64,000 nucleotides of DNA, taken from positions 27,964 to 91,963 of the forward strand of contig JAISIZ010000108.1 in NCBI GenBank assembly GCA_031261785.1. The letters are read 5' to 3'. Shown here piece by piece: positions 18,162-28,193 of this stretch; positions within the stretch are counted from its first letter, which is position 1, and every line of letters starts with the position of its first letter. This DNA is from Mediterranea sp. (in: CFB group bacteria) (lineage in GTDB: Bacteria > Bacteroidota > Bacteroidia > Bacteroidales > Bacteroidaceae). Under the pieces are notes generated by a model, which did no database searches, was not told where the DNA came from, and worked only from the letters and a program-made list of their open reading frames with translations. The position numbers and the translations under genes were made by a program.

Positions 18162-21100
18162 ATGAAACACAGAGAATGTTTGTTCATGCTGCTCCTGGCG
18201 ATGCTTTTACCGCATGTTCCAGTAGCGGCGCAAAACCGAGCCGTACAAGGCTTGGTCATGGATGCTCAAGGAACGCCGTTGCCCGGCGTCAGCATCTACG
18301 TGAAAGGCAACGAGACACGGGGAGTAGTCAGCAACATCGACGGACGATACGTCCTGGCGGAGCTGGCCGCGCGCGACACCCTGACCTTCACCTACATAGG
18401 CTTCAGGTCGCAGAATATCCTGGTAGGCAACCAAACCGTCATCGACGTGGTGATGCAGGAGGATGCCCAGATGCTCGCGGAAGCTGTCGTAGTCGCTTTC
18501 GGCAAGCAGACGAAAGAGAGCATGATAGGCTCCATAAACACCATCAGCCCCAAGGAGCTGAAAGTGCCGCAAAGCAACCTCACCACAGCCCTGGCCGGAC
18601 GCCTGGCGGGTATCATCTCCTACCAGCGCAGCGGAGAACCGGGGCGCGACAACGCCGAATTCTTCGTGCGCGGCGTCACTACCTTCGGCTACAAGAGCAG
18701 CCCGCTCATCCTCATCGACGGACTGGAGGTGACATCCGACGACCTGGCGCGCCTCGAACCCGAAAACGTGGCCAGCTTCTCCATCATGAAGGACGCCACC
18801 GCCACCTCGCTCTACGGCGCGCGGGGAGCCAACGGCGTGATACTCGTCACCACCAAGTCGGGCAAGAAGGGAAAGATACAGATCACCGCCCGCGTGGAGA
18901 TGAACATATCCACCCCCACCAAGATCCAGGAGATGCTGGGCGGCGTGGAATACATGCAGCTCTACAACATCGCCCAGCGGGCGCGCAACCCCGAGTCCAC
19001 GCCCACCTACTCCATGGACAAGATAGAGAACACCCGCCGGGGAACCAACGCCCTGCTCTATCCCAACGTCGACTGGTACGGCGAGCTGTTCAACAACTCG
19101 GCCTTCAACACCAAGGCCACCATCACGGCCTCGGGCGGTGGCGAGGTGGCGCAGTACTACCTCTCCGTGGCCTACACCAACGAGAAGGGACTGATGAAGG
19201 TGGACAAGATGAACAACTTCAACAACAACATCAACATCAACCGCTACAACATCCGCGCCAACATCGACGTGAACCTCACGAAGACGACCAAGGGTTCGGT
19301 GAAGGTCTACTCCCTGCTCGACCGCTACAACGGACCCGCCGCGGCGACGACGGACATCTTCGACGGCATCATGCGCGCCAACCCCGTGAACTTCCCCAAG
19401 GCGTACGACAAGTCCATCGACCCCTCGTACCAGTACGTCAAGCACATCCTCTTCGGCAACATGGGTAACGGGACCTATCCCAATCCCTACGCACAGATGG
19501 TGACCGGATATTCCGACAGCTTCACCTCGACCACCAACGCCATCTTCCAGATCGAACAAGACCTCGACATGATTACCGAGGGACTGAAGGCGCGAGGCAT
19601 GGCCTCGTTCTCTTCCTACGGCAGGAACGAGAATAGGCGCACCATGGCACCCTTCTACTACGGCCTGCAGACCGTGGAGGGAGAGACGGGCGTGACGCAC
19701 ACCCTGAACCAGCTCACCGAAGGCTCGGAGACGCTGGGCGACCCCGCGTCGACCAACACCGCCAACAGCTCCTTCTACTTCGAGCTGGCGTTGCAATGGG
19801 CGCGCAACTTCGGCAAGAAGCACGACCTTAGCGCCCTCCTGGTGGGACAAGCCAAGGAATCGCTCAATACCATCGGCGGCGACAACGCCTTCGCCACCCT
19901 ACCCTCGCGCAACCTCGGCCTGTCGGGACGTTTCACCTACGGATTCGACAACCGTTACTTCATCGAGGGCAACTTCGGATACAACGGCTCCGAGAAGTTC
20001 TCCAAGCAGAACCGTTTCGGATTCTTCCCCTCCGTAGGACTGGCCTACCTCGTGAGCAACGAGAAGTTCTATCCCGCCTCGCTGAAGGAGGTGATTCCCA
20101 CCCTCAAGCTGAAGGCCACCTACGGATTGGTGGGTAACGACGCCATCTCCGATCCCTCCGACCGATTCTTCTACCTCTCGCAGGTGAACACCAACAGCGC
20201 GGCGTGGGGCTACACCTTCGGACTAAGCTCGAACGTGGCCTACAACGGATACCTCATCCAGCGCTACGCCAATCCGAACATCGGATGGGAAGTGTCGACC
20301 AAGGCCAACTACGGCATCGAGATGAATCTCTTGGACAAGGTGAACGTGCAGCTGGAATATTTCACCGAGAACCGCAAGGACATCTACCAGGAACGGCAAT
20401 CCACGCCCTACACGCTGGGCACGTCGGCTCCCATCACGGGTAACATCGGAAAGGCGAAATCGCACGGCATCGACGCCTCTGTCGACCTCAACTGGAGCAT
20501 CACCCGCGACTGGTGGATGCAGGGACGCTTCAACTGGACATACGCCGTGAGCGAATACATCGACGGCGGCGACCTGAAGTACCCCGATGCCTGGCGCAAC
20601 AAGATGGGCTACTCGCTCAACCAACAATGGGGCTACGTGGCCGAGCGCCTCTTCATCGACTGGGAGGACATCCGCAACTCACCCAACCAGTTTGGCGCCG
20701 TCTACGGCAGCAGCGAGGTGATGCCGGGCGACATCAAGTACGTCGACATCAACCGCGACGGAGCCATCAACGAGAGAGACCAGGTGGCCATCGGCTACCC
20801 CACCGTACCCGAAGTGGTGTACGGCTTCGGTCTCTCCACGGGCTACAAGCTGGTGGATTTCTCCTTCTTCTTCCAAGGCTCAGCCCGCTCGTCGTTCTTC
20901 ATCACGCCCAGCAACATCGAGCCGTTCACCGACTACCGCAACGCCCTGCGCATCGTGGCCGACGACTACTGGTCGGAAAGCAACCCCGACCCGCACGCCT
21001 TCTGGCCGCGCCTCTCCACCGCCACGGTGGCCAACAACAACCATCAGTCCACCTGGTGGCTGCGCAACGGCTCCTTCCTCCGCCTGAAGACGCTCGAGAT

Positions 21101-21284
21101 CGGCGTGTCGCTCCCCAGCAAGGTGCTCCAGAAATGGGGACTGACGCAAGGCCGCGTCTTCCTGTCGGGCAACAACCTGCTTTGCTTCAGCGGCTTCAAG
21201 CTGTGGGATCCCGAAATGGGAGGCTCAGGCATCGGTTACCCCACGCAACGTATCTATAACATCGGCTTCAACTTGGCCTTCTAA
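18162..21284 (+). CDS. SusC/RagA-family TonB-dependent transporter
   Basis: MKHRECLFMLLLAMLL signal; VQGLVMDAQGTPLPGVSIYVKG; MKDATATSLYGARGANGVILVTTKSGKKG. Confidence 0.95.
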   Translation: MKHRECLFMLLLAMLLPHVPVAAQNRAVQGLVMDAQGTPLPGVSIYVKGNETRGVVSNIDGRYVLAELAARDTLTFTYIGFRSQNILVGNQTVIDVVMQEDAQMLAEAVVVAFGKQTKESMIGSINTISPKELKVPQSNLTTALAGRLAGIISYQRSGEPGRDNAEFFVRGVTTFGYKSSPLILIDGLEVTSDDLARLEPENVASFSIMKDATATSLYGARGANGVILVTTKSGKKGKIQITARVEMNISTPTKIQEMLGGVEYMQLYNIAQRARNPESTPTYSMDKIENTRRGTNALLYPNVDWYGELFNNSAFNTKATITASGGGEVAQYYLSVAYTNEKGLMKVDKMNNFNNNININRYNIRANIDVNLTKTTKGSVKVYSLLDRYNGPAAATTDIFDGIMRANPVNFPKAYDKSIDPSYQYVKHILFGNMGNGTYPNPYAQMVTGYSDSFTSTTNAIFQIEQDLDMITEGLKARGMASFSSYGRNENRRTMAPFYYGLQTVEGETGVTHTLNQLTEGSETLGDPASTNTANSSFYFELALQWARNFGKKHDLSALLVGQAKESLNTIGGDNAFATLPSRNLGLSGRFTYGFDNRYFIEGNFGYNGSEKFSKQNRFGFFPSVGLAYLVSNEKFYPASLKEVIPTLKLKATYGLVGNDAISDPSDRFFYLSQVNTNSAAWGYTFGLSSNVAYNGYLIQRYANPNIGWEVSTKANYGIEMNLLDKVNVQLEYFTENRKDIYQERQSTPYTLGTSAPITGNIGKAKSHGIDASVDLNWSITRDWWMQGRFNWTYAVSEYIDGGDLKYPDAWRNKMGYSLNQQWGYVAERLFIDWEDIRNSPNQFGAVYGSSEVMPGDIKYVDINRDGAINERDQVAIGYPTVPEVVYGFGLSTGYKLVDFSFFFQGSARSSFFITPSNIEPFTDYRNALRIVADDYWSESNPDPHAFWPRLSTATVANNNHQSTWWLRNGSFLRLKTLEIGVSLPSKVLQKWGLTQGRVFLSGNNLLCFSGFKLWDPEMGGSGIGYPTQRIYNIGFNLAF

Positions 21285-21300
21285 ACAACAAGAAAGATAT

Positions 21301-23262
21301 ATGAAAAAGATATGCAAATACACGTTGGTCGCGCTCCTCGCCGTGGCGAGTAGCGGATGCGCGGACTACTTAGACGTAGTGCCCGACAAGACGCAGGAGA
21401 TCAGCCTCCTGTTCGACCGCCGCGAATCGGCCTACCGAGCGTTGGCCACCTGCTACACCTACATGCCGCAATACGACCTCACGTACGGATTGCTGGGATC
21501 TTCGGACGAGATGATCATGACCTACGACCGCGTCACCCACGGCAAGCAGGTGATGATGGGTATGCTTACCGCCGACTATCCCGTGATGAGCTATTGGTCG
21601 GGCAGCTCCGACGGCTGGGGCGCGCTGGTCAACACCACCGCCTACAACGCCGGAGTGTACGACACCTCCCCGCTCTGGGACGCCATACGGGTGTGCAACA
21701 CCTTCATGGAGAACATCGCGCACGTGCCCGACATGACCGATACCGAACGTTCCCGCTGGATAGCCGAGGTGAAGGCGCTCAAGGCCTACTACCACTTCCT
21801 GCTCTTCGCGCAGTACGGCCCCATACCGCTCATCCGCAACAGCGTATCCATCGACGTGACCGACGCCGCGCTCTACGTGCCCCGCGAGCCGGTTGACGTC
21901 GTGGTGGACTACATCGTGCAGCTGTTCGACGAAGCCATCGACGGCGGACTGCCCGCCCGCGTGGTGTCGGCCGCCGAGCTGGGACGCGTCGACGGCACCG
22001 CGGCCGCCGCCCTCAAGGCCAAGACGCTGCTCTATGCCGCCAGCCCGCTGTTCAACAACAACCCCATGTACGGATCCATGCAGAACGCCGACGGCACCAA
22101 GCTGTTCCCCATGGTCGACGAGGCCGGGGCCACGCAGAAATGGGTGCGCGCCGCCGACGCGCTGAAAGCCGCCATCGACATGGCCCAGGCCAACGGCGTA
22201 TCGCTCTACCGCTACGACGCCAGCGTGATACCCGACTACGACACCAACAACTTCGTGAACCATCCCGACCGCCTGCCCTATATGTACAACTACCAGTACA
22301 TGATGGTAGACCGCTGGAACTCCGAGGTGATCTGGGGTGAGTCGCGACTCAACACCGACTGGCACGAAGTGCAGCGCTCCATCAACTATAAGGACCGCAA
22401 CGAATCGAGCACGGGCGACGCCTGGCAGTGGTTCAACCCCACGATGAACTCCACCGAATTCTTCTACACCAAGAACGGGCTGCCGATGGACGAGGATCCC
22501 ACGTTCGACTACGAGGGACGCTACACCACCACCACCATCCCCGTCGGCTATGAGGACGTGGCGCAAGAGGGTGAGTTGACGGCCAAGATGCACCTCGACC
22601 GCGAACCCCGTTTCTATGCCTCCATCGGCTTCGACCGCTCCAGGGTACGCGGATACGGCCGCCTGTACGACCTCAAGATCCGCTTCGGCGAGAGCAACGG
22701 ACGCGCCTCCACGGCCGATGTCGACAACTCCCTCTCGGGATACTTCCTGCGCAAGCTGATGCACCCCGACACCCGCGGCGACGGCACCATCGTGCGCTAT
22801 CCCTGGCCCATCGTCAGGTTGGGCGAGCTGTACCTCAGCTACGCCGAGGCGCTGAACGAGGCCTACGGCACGGCCCGCCAGGACGAGGTGCTGCGCTACG
22901 TCAACGACGTGCGCGAACGCTCGGGCGTGCCCACCGTGCAGACGGCCTGGGCCAACGCGTCGGTTCACCCCAACTGGTACCAGTCGCAAGAAGGCATGCG
23001 CGAGATCATCCACCAGGAGCGTACCATCGAACTCGCCTTCGAGGGCTACCGCAACGACGACGTGCGTCGCTGGCTCAAGGGCAGCGAGTTCAACGAGCAG
23101 ATTTTCGGATGGAACGTCAACGCCAGCGACCCCGCCGGCTTCTACACCCCTACCGAGATGGTGCAGCTGCTGCACGTGTTCAGCTCGCGCAACTACCTCT
23201 GGCCCATCCCCTCCAACGAGCTGGTGAACAATATGAACCTCATACAGAATCCCGGATACTAA
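21301..23262 (+). CDS. SusD/RagB-family lipoprotein
   Basis: LLAVASSGCADYLDVVPDKTQE; RTIELAFEGYRNDDVRRWLKG; YLWPIPSNELVNNMNLIQNPGY. Confidence 0.95.
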   Translation: MKKICKYTLVALLAVASSGCADYLDVVPDKTQEISLLFDRRESAYRALATCYTYMPQYDLTYGLLGSSDEMIMTYDRVTHGKQVMMGMLTADYPVMSYWSGSSDGWGALVNTTAYNAGVYDTSPLWDAIRVCNTFMENIAHVPDMTDTERSRWIAEVKALKAYYHFLLFAQYGPIPLIRNSVSIDVTDAALYVPREPVDVVVDYIVQLFDEAIDGGLPARVVSAAELGRVDGTAAAALKAKTLLYAASPLFNNNPMYGSMQNADGTKLFPMVDEAGATQKWVRAADALKAAIDMAQANGVSLYRYDASVIPDYDTNNFVNHPDRLPYMYNYQYMMVDRWNSEVIWGESRLNTDWHEVQRSINYKDRNESSTGDAWQWFNPTMNSTEFFYTKNGLPMDEDPTFDYEGRYTTTTIPVGYEDVAQEGELTAKMHLDREPRFYASIGFDRSRVRGYGRLYDLKIRFGESNGRASTADVDNSLSGYFLRKLMHPDTRGDGTIVRYPWPIVRLGELYLSYAEALNEAYGTARQDEVLRYVNDVRERSGVPTVQTAWANASVHPNWYQSQEGMREIIHQERTIELAFEGYRNDDVRRWLKGSEFNEQIFGWNVNASDPAGFYTPTEMVQLLHVFSSRNYLWPIPSNELVNNMNLIQNPGY

Positions 23263-23278
23263 AAAAACGAATAGAAGC

Positions 23279-24646
23279 ATGAAAAAGATATTATCAACCC
23301 TGTGCGCCGTCGCGCTCGCCCTCACGCTTCCCGTCCTCTTCCCGTCCTGCCAGGACGAGGCCTCGACGGATCTCGGCGCCGTGACGAATATCGAATGGTC
23401 GCCCACCAGCGGAGGGGCCATCATCACCTTCACCGCCCCGAAGAACGACAACCTGCTTTACGTCAAGGCCGTGTATGTCAACTCGCTGGGCAACGAAGTG
23501 TTCAACGTAGCGAGCATCTACGAGAACCGGATAGAGATAGGCGGACTGGTCGACGACAGCCGCGAGTATCCCGTCAACCTCTTCGCCGTCGACAAGAACG
23601 GCGCCGAATCGCCCGTGGCCACCGTCAACGTACGGCCGGGACAGTCGTACATCAACATCGTCTACGCCAACCTTACCATGACGGAGATCGTGGGCGGCGT
23701 GCAGGTGGAATGGACCAACCCGTCGGGTGCCGCCACCGGAGGCAAGCCCGTCTACATCACCATCAACTACACCGACGAGAACGGAAAGACGCAGACCCGC
23801 TACATCAGCTCCTCCCAGGAGAGCGTGACCCTGAAGGTACGCGGCATAGATCCGGGCGACTACAACTTCAGCTACACGGTGGAAGACGCCATGGGCAACA
23901 AGACCCCCGAGTCGCAACCCATCGCCATGACGATGCGCGAGGAGCTGACCATACCCAAGTACGTCGACGACGCCAACGGCTTCCGCACCTACCTCTGGAC
24001 GCTGGTACCCGGACAGACCACGCTGCGACAGGTGTACGAGAACCTCAACGCGGCCATCTTCGACGGCGTGATCGACACCAAGGAATCGGCCTCGGACAAC
24101 AGCTACATGGGCACCAACCGTGACCAGTACGGCGGCACGTTGCCCTGGAACTCCGACCAAATGGACATCGTGATCGACATGCAGGAGACCTACGTCATCT
24201 CGCGCATCCGAGCCTGGCAACGCGCCCATTGGTATGGATGGAACGAGTACACCGACTGGGGAGACGGAGGAGCATGGGTCACCGACGGCACCAGCCCCGA
24301 CCCCTTCTTCTACCGGTACAGCAACATCAAGTCTTTCTCGCTCTACGGCTCCATGACGGGCGAGGCCAACGACTGGTTCATCATCGAGAACTGCGACATC
24401 GCCACCAATACCACCGCCGGCGCCTTGCCGCAATGGGGATCGGGCGACTGGTACGGCAACTCCAACGCCTGGATGCCCACCGCGGTATCCATGAACGCCG
24501 CTCTCGAAGGACACCTCTGGGAACTGCCCACCATGAGCGATCCGTGCCGCTACATCCGCCTGCGCTTCACCTCCACGTGGGACATGTCGCAGGCCGAGGC
24601 CTCCGGACTTTCCGAACTCACGCTCTATGGCGCCATCGCCGAATAA
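23279..24646 (+). CDS. SusD-linked surface lipoprotein with fibronectin-like N-terminus and discoidin-like C-terminus (DUF4959/DUF5000-like)
   Basis: Lipobox-like LFPSCQDEAS; TNIEWSPTSGGAIITFTAPKNDNLLYVKAVY; C-terminal CRYIRLRFTSTWDMSQAEASGLSELTLYG. Confidence 0.75.
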   Translation: MKKILSTLCAVALALTLPVLFPSCQDEASTDLGAVTNIEWSPTSGGAIITFTAPKNDNLLYVKAVYVNSLGNEVFNVASIYENRIEIGGLVDDSREYPVNLFAVDKNGAESPVATVNVRPGQSYINIVYANLTMTEIVGGVQVEWTNPSGAATGGKPVYITINYTDENGKTQTRYISSSQESVTLKVRGIDPGDYNFSYTVEDAMGNKTPESQPIAMTMREELTIPKYVDDANGFRTYLWTLVPGQTTLRQVYENLNAAIFDGVIDTKESASDNSYMGTNRDQYGGTLPWNSDQMDIVIDMQETYVISRIRAWQRAHWYGWNEYTDWGDGGAWVTDGTSPDPFFYRYSNIKSFSLYGSMTGEANDWFIIENCDIATNTTAGALPQWGSGDWYGNSNAWMPTAVSMNAALEGHLWELPTMSDPCRYIRLRFTSTWDMSQAEASGLSELTLYGAIAE

Positions 24647-24666
24647 CCTTTTAATACGAAACAGCA

Positions 24667-25053
24667 ATGAAAAAGAAGATTATATCCCTGCTCACCGTCC
24701 TGCTCTGCCTCACCGCTTGCGGAGGCATGGACGAGAATTACAGCCAGTATCTCGAAGAAATCCCCACCTACTCGCCAGCCGTGTCGGCCCTCTCGGCCGT
24801 GTCGCCCGAGCCGGGCACGCTCGTGCTGAGCTGGACGCTCCCCGCGGGCGAACTGGCCCAGTCGGTCGAGATTGTCGTGAAAGCCTCCTCCTCGTCGGAG
24901 GAAAGCGTGGAACTTGATCTCATCACCACGCACACCTTCACCGGCCTCGAGCTGCAAGGCTATGAGTTCAGCGTGTACACCAAGGACATCTTTGGCAACC
25001 GCTCCATCCCCGTCACGCATACCTTCACGCCTATACCGGGACGCGAAGGATAA
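24667..25053 (+). CDS. Small lipoprotein with fibronectin/Ig-like domain
   Basis: LLCLTACGGMDENY; GTLVLSWTLPAGELAQSVEIVVKAS. Confidence 0.7.
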   Translation: MKKKIISLLTVLLCLTACGGMDENYSQYLEEIPTYSPAVSALSAVSPEPGTLVLSWTLPAGELAQSVEIVVKASSSSEESVELDLITTHTFTGLELQGYEFSVYTKDIFGNRSIPVTHTFTPIPGREG

Positions 25054-25057
25054 GAGA

Positions 25058-25209
25058 AATAGTGATTAGTGATTAGTGGAGAAATTCACCACAGAGGACA
25101 CAGAGTTGCACAGAGTTTTAATAGGGGTGCTGATTGGCTATGTCGCCCATCATCCAAATAAAGGCTCTGTGTAACTGTGGTGAATCTCACTAATCACTAA
25201 ACACTAATT
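25058..25209. repeat. Imperfect inverted-repeat element (about 150 bp)
   Basis: tagtgattagtgattagtggagaaattcaccacagaggacacagagttgcacagag pairs with ctctgtgtaactgtggtgaatctcactaatcactaaacacta. Confidence 0.8.
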
Positions 25210-25219
25210 TATTCCGCTT

Positions 25220-25558
25220 ATGGCAACCGACAAAGAGCAACTTCATCAACTGGGACGCTTCACATTCAATGTACGTCAATACACGCTTCGCGACAATCAT
25301 ACCGGGAGCGTCCAGCCATTGACGTCCATAACGACGCGAATACTCCGGACGCTCTGCACCCACAAGAACGGAGTAGTGCGACGGGATGTACTCATTCACC
25401 AAATATGGGGCGGCAAAGTCGACCGCGATTCCGCCTCACGCCGCCTGGATGTTTTCGTCCACAAACTACGTGGATATATCCAATCCGATCCCAGCTTGCG
25501 AATACAGACGCTTCGAGGCATCGGGCTGAAATTGGTGGAGGAGAATGCGGAAAAATAA
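25220..25558 (+). CDS. Stand-alone OmpR/PhoB-type winged-helix DNA-binding protein
   Basis: 112 aa: ITTRILRTLCTHKNGVVRRDVLIHQIWGGKVDRDSASRRLDVFVHKLRGYIQSDPSLRIQTLRGIGLKL; no receiver domain. Confidence 0.8.
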   Translation: MATDKEQLHQLGRFTFNVRQYTLRDNHTGSVQPLTSITTRILRTLCTHKNGVVRRDVLIHQIWGGKVDRDSASRRLDVFVHKLRGYIQSDPSLRIQTLRGIGLKLVEENAEK

Positions 25559-25632
25559 CGTCGTGCAATAAAAACGCACTCCATTAGTATTAATTGTGCA
25601 GTTTGGATACACTTTATGTGCCGCAAGATCTC

Positions 25633-25640
25633 TATCTTTG
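25633..25640 (+). promoter_or_regulatory. Bacteroidetes -7 promoter element (TATCTTTG)
   Basis: Matches TAnnTTTG consensus upstream of the 25704 ORF. Confidence 0.6.
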
Positions 25641-25703
25641 CGACACTTAGTAAAGGGGCTAAGTGTCGACACTGATTTTATTCATAAAAAAACACGTATT
25701 GAG

Positions 25704-25907
25704 ATGAAAACAAAAGAGATACTTAAAAGAATCACATTCTGGAGAGTTTGCACAATTTGCATGTTTTGGTTCTTCTTTAGCATTGTCATATTGAAGTTTC
25801 ACGGCGTTATTTTCGAAATTACCTCAGTTCTATTAGGCTGTGCGGTGATCATCACTTTCATAAAAGACATTGTGCTCAAGAGGGCAAACCGAACGCATAT
25901 CCCGTGA
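25704..25907 (+). CDS. Small membrane protein of unknown function
   Basis: 67 aa, two hydrophobic segments; consensus promoter upstream. Confidence 0.55.
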   Translation: MKTKEILKRITFWRVCTICMFWFFFSIVILKFHGVIFEITSVLLGCAVIITFIKDIVLKRANRTHIP

Positions 25908-26134
25908 ACAACCATATCCGCGATGCCATCATCCAAGCTTGAGCCGCACGTCGAAGAGATTTGGCGTGCCGCGTCTCCATCAACGGACATGGCCTATCTT
26001 AAAAATCATGGCCGTAACTTGATCAAGGGGGGTATTCCCTCCACCAAAAAATAACGTAAAAATAACGTAGCCATGAAGGCTGAAGCGGAATTTATTCCTC
26101 ATCTTTGCGGCGAAGAAGAACTTTAAAACGCCCA

Positions 26135-26362
26135 ATGACGATGAATATAAAGACCTTTGCCTCCATGTTTATCTTCTCCGCACTGACCTTTACGAGCTGT
26201 GCGGATAAAGTTCCCGTTGTTCGCTACGATGGCACTTTCGGAGAGGCGTTGTCGTACGCCCAAGAGTTCGACAAACCTCTGTGCGTCGTTCTCATGGATT
26301 CTATCTGGCGGATTTCCAAAGAAATGCATGGGATTGCCCAAGACCTCCTTGACAGCTTATGA
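26135..26362 (+). CDS. Truncated lipoprotein, possibly thioredoxin-like remnant
   Basis: Lipobox SALTFTSC; YAQEFDKPLCVVLMDSIW; ends abruptly at the repeated boundary AGCTTATGAAATTCACCGTACTAA. Confidence 0.5.
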   Translation: MTMNIKTFASMFIFSALTFTSCADKVPVVRYDGTFGEALSYAQEFDKPLCVVLMDSIWRISKEMHGIAQDLLDSL

Positions 26363-26871
26363 AATTCACCGTACTAAGCATCAACAAGATGCCGTTCTAT
26401 ATCCCGCAATCGGATGTTGGGTTCATCAGTATCTATCAGAATTACGAAGGAACCCAAATAGAATGCTTTTGCAAAAAAGAACGGAAACACCGAAAGATGA
26501 AGCTGAACGAAGTCGTGGAGATAGAGCTTATGGCCATCAACGCCGAGCTTAATCCATCGGTGTTCAAATGGGCACATTCCACATTCATTTCGCCCCAATT
26601 GGACGAGCGTGAGTGCGAGGGCTTTGAGATATTCGTGCGCGGCAAGACGTTTTACATCCCGTTCCAAGAGGTAGGAGGAGCAGCCTGCTTCCTGATAACG
26701 GTTACCAAAGACAAAGTCGAAATCAGCATAAGCGGTATGACAAAAGACATCCTCATGCTTGATTATTATCGCGCCGAGATGGAAATCGGACAACACATAA
26801 GCGTGGCGTACACGCACCTAAAAAAGATCACCGAGCCATCGCGCAAGCGCCGGTACTTAGAAGAGCCATAA
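26359..26871 (+). CDS. Unknown protein with two copies of a small beta-rich domain (array gene 1)
   Basis: INKMPFYIPQSDVGFISIYQNYEG... and VRGKTFYIPFQEVGGAACFLITVTKD...EMEIGQHISVAYTHL appear to be an internal duplication. Confidence 0.7.
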   Translation: MKFTVLSINKMPFYIPQSDVGFISIYQNYEGTQIECFCKKERKHRKMKLNEVVEIELMAINAELNPSVFKWAHSTFISPQLDERECEGFEIFVRGKTFYIPFQEVGGAACFLITVTKDKVEISISGMTKDILMLDYYRAEMEIGQHISVAYTHLKKITEPSRKRRYLEEP

Positions 26872-26885
26872 ATACCATCCAGCTT

Positions 26886-27206
26886 ATGCAGTGCATTGAA
26901 ATCACCTACCGAGGCGACATCTCCTACATCCCTCTCGAGAAAGGCGCCTTATTGACGATTACCATCAATTGGATGCCTCCCTATATGTTCGTGCAGAACC
27001 ATCGTTACGAAGACGAGAACAGTAACTATTGGCATGAAATGGCACCGATCGAATTGGGAGGAACAGTGATTATGAAAAGGGTGGAAAGCGACGTGACCAC
27101 TCCTCCCCAGAAGGTCGAGGCGACGTACAAGATGCATACTCCTCCTTCGGAGCTGGAACTTTTTCGCTCCATCGAAGCATACGTGAAAGAACAAGGATGG
27201 ATATGA
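26886..27206 (+). CDS. Unknown small protein (array gene 2)
   Basis: YRGDISYIPLEKGALLTITIN... pattern shared with neighbours; C-terminal SELELFRSIEAYVKEQGWI. Confidence 0.7.
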   Translation: MQCIEITYRGDISYIPLEKGALLTITINWMPPYMFVQNHRYEDENSNYWHEMAPIELGGTVIMKRVESDVTTPPQKVEATYKMHTPPSELELFRSIEAYVKEQGWI

Positions 27207-27535
27207 AAGGATTAGTATTGGAAATAGGCGGACAACGCTTCGTCGGCCGCGAGACGGATTTTCCCGGACTGATCATCACCAACAAAGAGGATCCGGAGGA
27301 ATACCGGGTCCTCTTCAGCGGAATGAACGCCGACAGTTCGGTATTCTATCACTGGTACGGCCAGCCGCTCGAAGAGGGCGAAGTGCTGCGAATAAGCTAC
27401 CAGGAGATCGGCGAAGCCGAGAGTTCCACCCCGATAAGCATTCGGGACACGAGAGACAAGGAGCAAGAAAAGCGATTGATTCTGGAGAATTACTACCGAC
27501 TGAAGGAAAAACTCACCAAAGAAGGAAAGATATGA
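27203..27535 (+). CDS. Unknown small protein (array gene 3)
   Basis: ATGA overlap with gene 2; W.GQPLEEGEVLRISYQEIGEAESSTP; C-terminal LILENYYRLKEKLTKEGKI. Confidence 0.7.
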   Translation: MKGLVLEIGGQRFVGRETDFPGLIITNKEDPEEYRVLFSGMNADSSVFYHWYGQPLEEGEVLRISYQEIGEAESSTPISIRDTRDKEQEKRLILENYYRLKEKLTKEGKI

Positions 27536-27843
27536 TTGGACTTAAAGTACAAATCAATGACGAGGAACCTGTCGTAGCAGTGACCGAATCCCTTGTTCTC
27601 ATCTTAGATTATGCAAGCTATATAGAGAGCGGACATCTCTATTTGGGAGGTACTGACAGGGACTATTATAGACCGAAATGGATCGACCAAAACTTAAATC
27701 TCGGCGACAAAATCAGCGTGAAGGTAGTGGACACGGAAACGACATCCCCCACCCTTAGCGCGGAGGCTATCGACCGCCTCGAGCTGATGCAGGATTTCGA
27801 GAAACTTCGCAAAGAACTTATCCGGAAAGGAGCCATACAATGA
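27532..27843 (+). CDS. Unknown small protein (array gene 4)
   Basis: ATGA overlap; KWIDQNLNLGDKISVKVVDTETTSPT; C-terminal LMQDFEKLRKELIRKGAIQ. Confidence 0.7.
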   Translation: MIGLKVQINDEEPVVAVTESLVLILDYASYIESGHLYLGGTDRDYYRPKWIDQNLNLGDKISVKVVDTETTSPTLSAEAIDRLELMQDFEKLRKELIRKGAIQ

Positions 27844-28193
27844 TCGGGTTCATCGTTAAATCAAAGAACGGGATATGCCGGGTAGGCATTCCCGTCGAAT
27901 CCGTTGTAGACATGGTAGCCAACGTTTTGGCCTATCGGCAAAACTGGATCCTTGGAGGAATGGAACGCTCGGGGGAGAAACATTTCGCTTGGCCAGGCGG
28001 TGATCTTGAGGTTGGCGACGAGTTCGAGATAGAAATCGCCGAATTCGACGAAGCCTCCGAGCCTATCGACCAAACAGGATGGACACCGCCAGTGATTGAT
28101 GAAGCTGAAATATTGGAAGGACAATTGATACGCTACCGCGAACTGAAAAGAGTGTTGACGGCGGAAGGGTTTCTCAAGGAGGAGAGCTTATGA
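27840..28193 (+). CDS. Unknown small protein (array gene 5)
   Basis: ATGA overlap; AWPGGDLEVGDEFEIEIAEFDEASEPI; C-terminal LEGQLIRYRELKRVLTAEGFL. Confidence 0.7.
   Translation: MIGFIVKSKNGICRVGIPVESVVDMVANVLAYRQNWILGGMERSGEKHFAWPGGDLEVGDEFEIEIAEFDEASEPIDQTGWTPPVIDEAEILEGQLIRYRELKRVLTAEGFLKEESL

Noticed and set aside
21370-23451. 693-aa minus-strand ORF opposite the SusD gene, and similar antisense ORFs (e.g. 8812-10005, 10346-12022, 18207-19850, 61448-62815)
   Set aside because: High-GC mirror frames opposite well-supported genes; compositionally biased translations without recognisable domains.
25923-26054. 43-aa ORF MPSSKLEPHVEEIWRAASPSTDMAYLKNHGRNLIKGGIPSTKK
   Set aside because: Short, no recognised motif or clear promoter; could be a remnant, but not enough evidence to call a gene.
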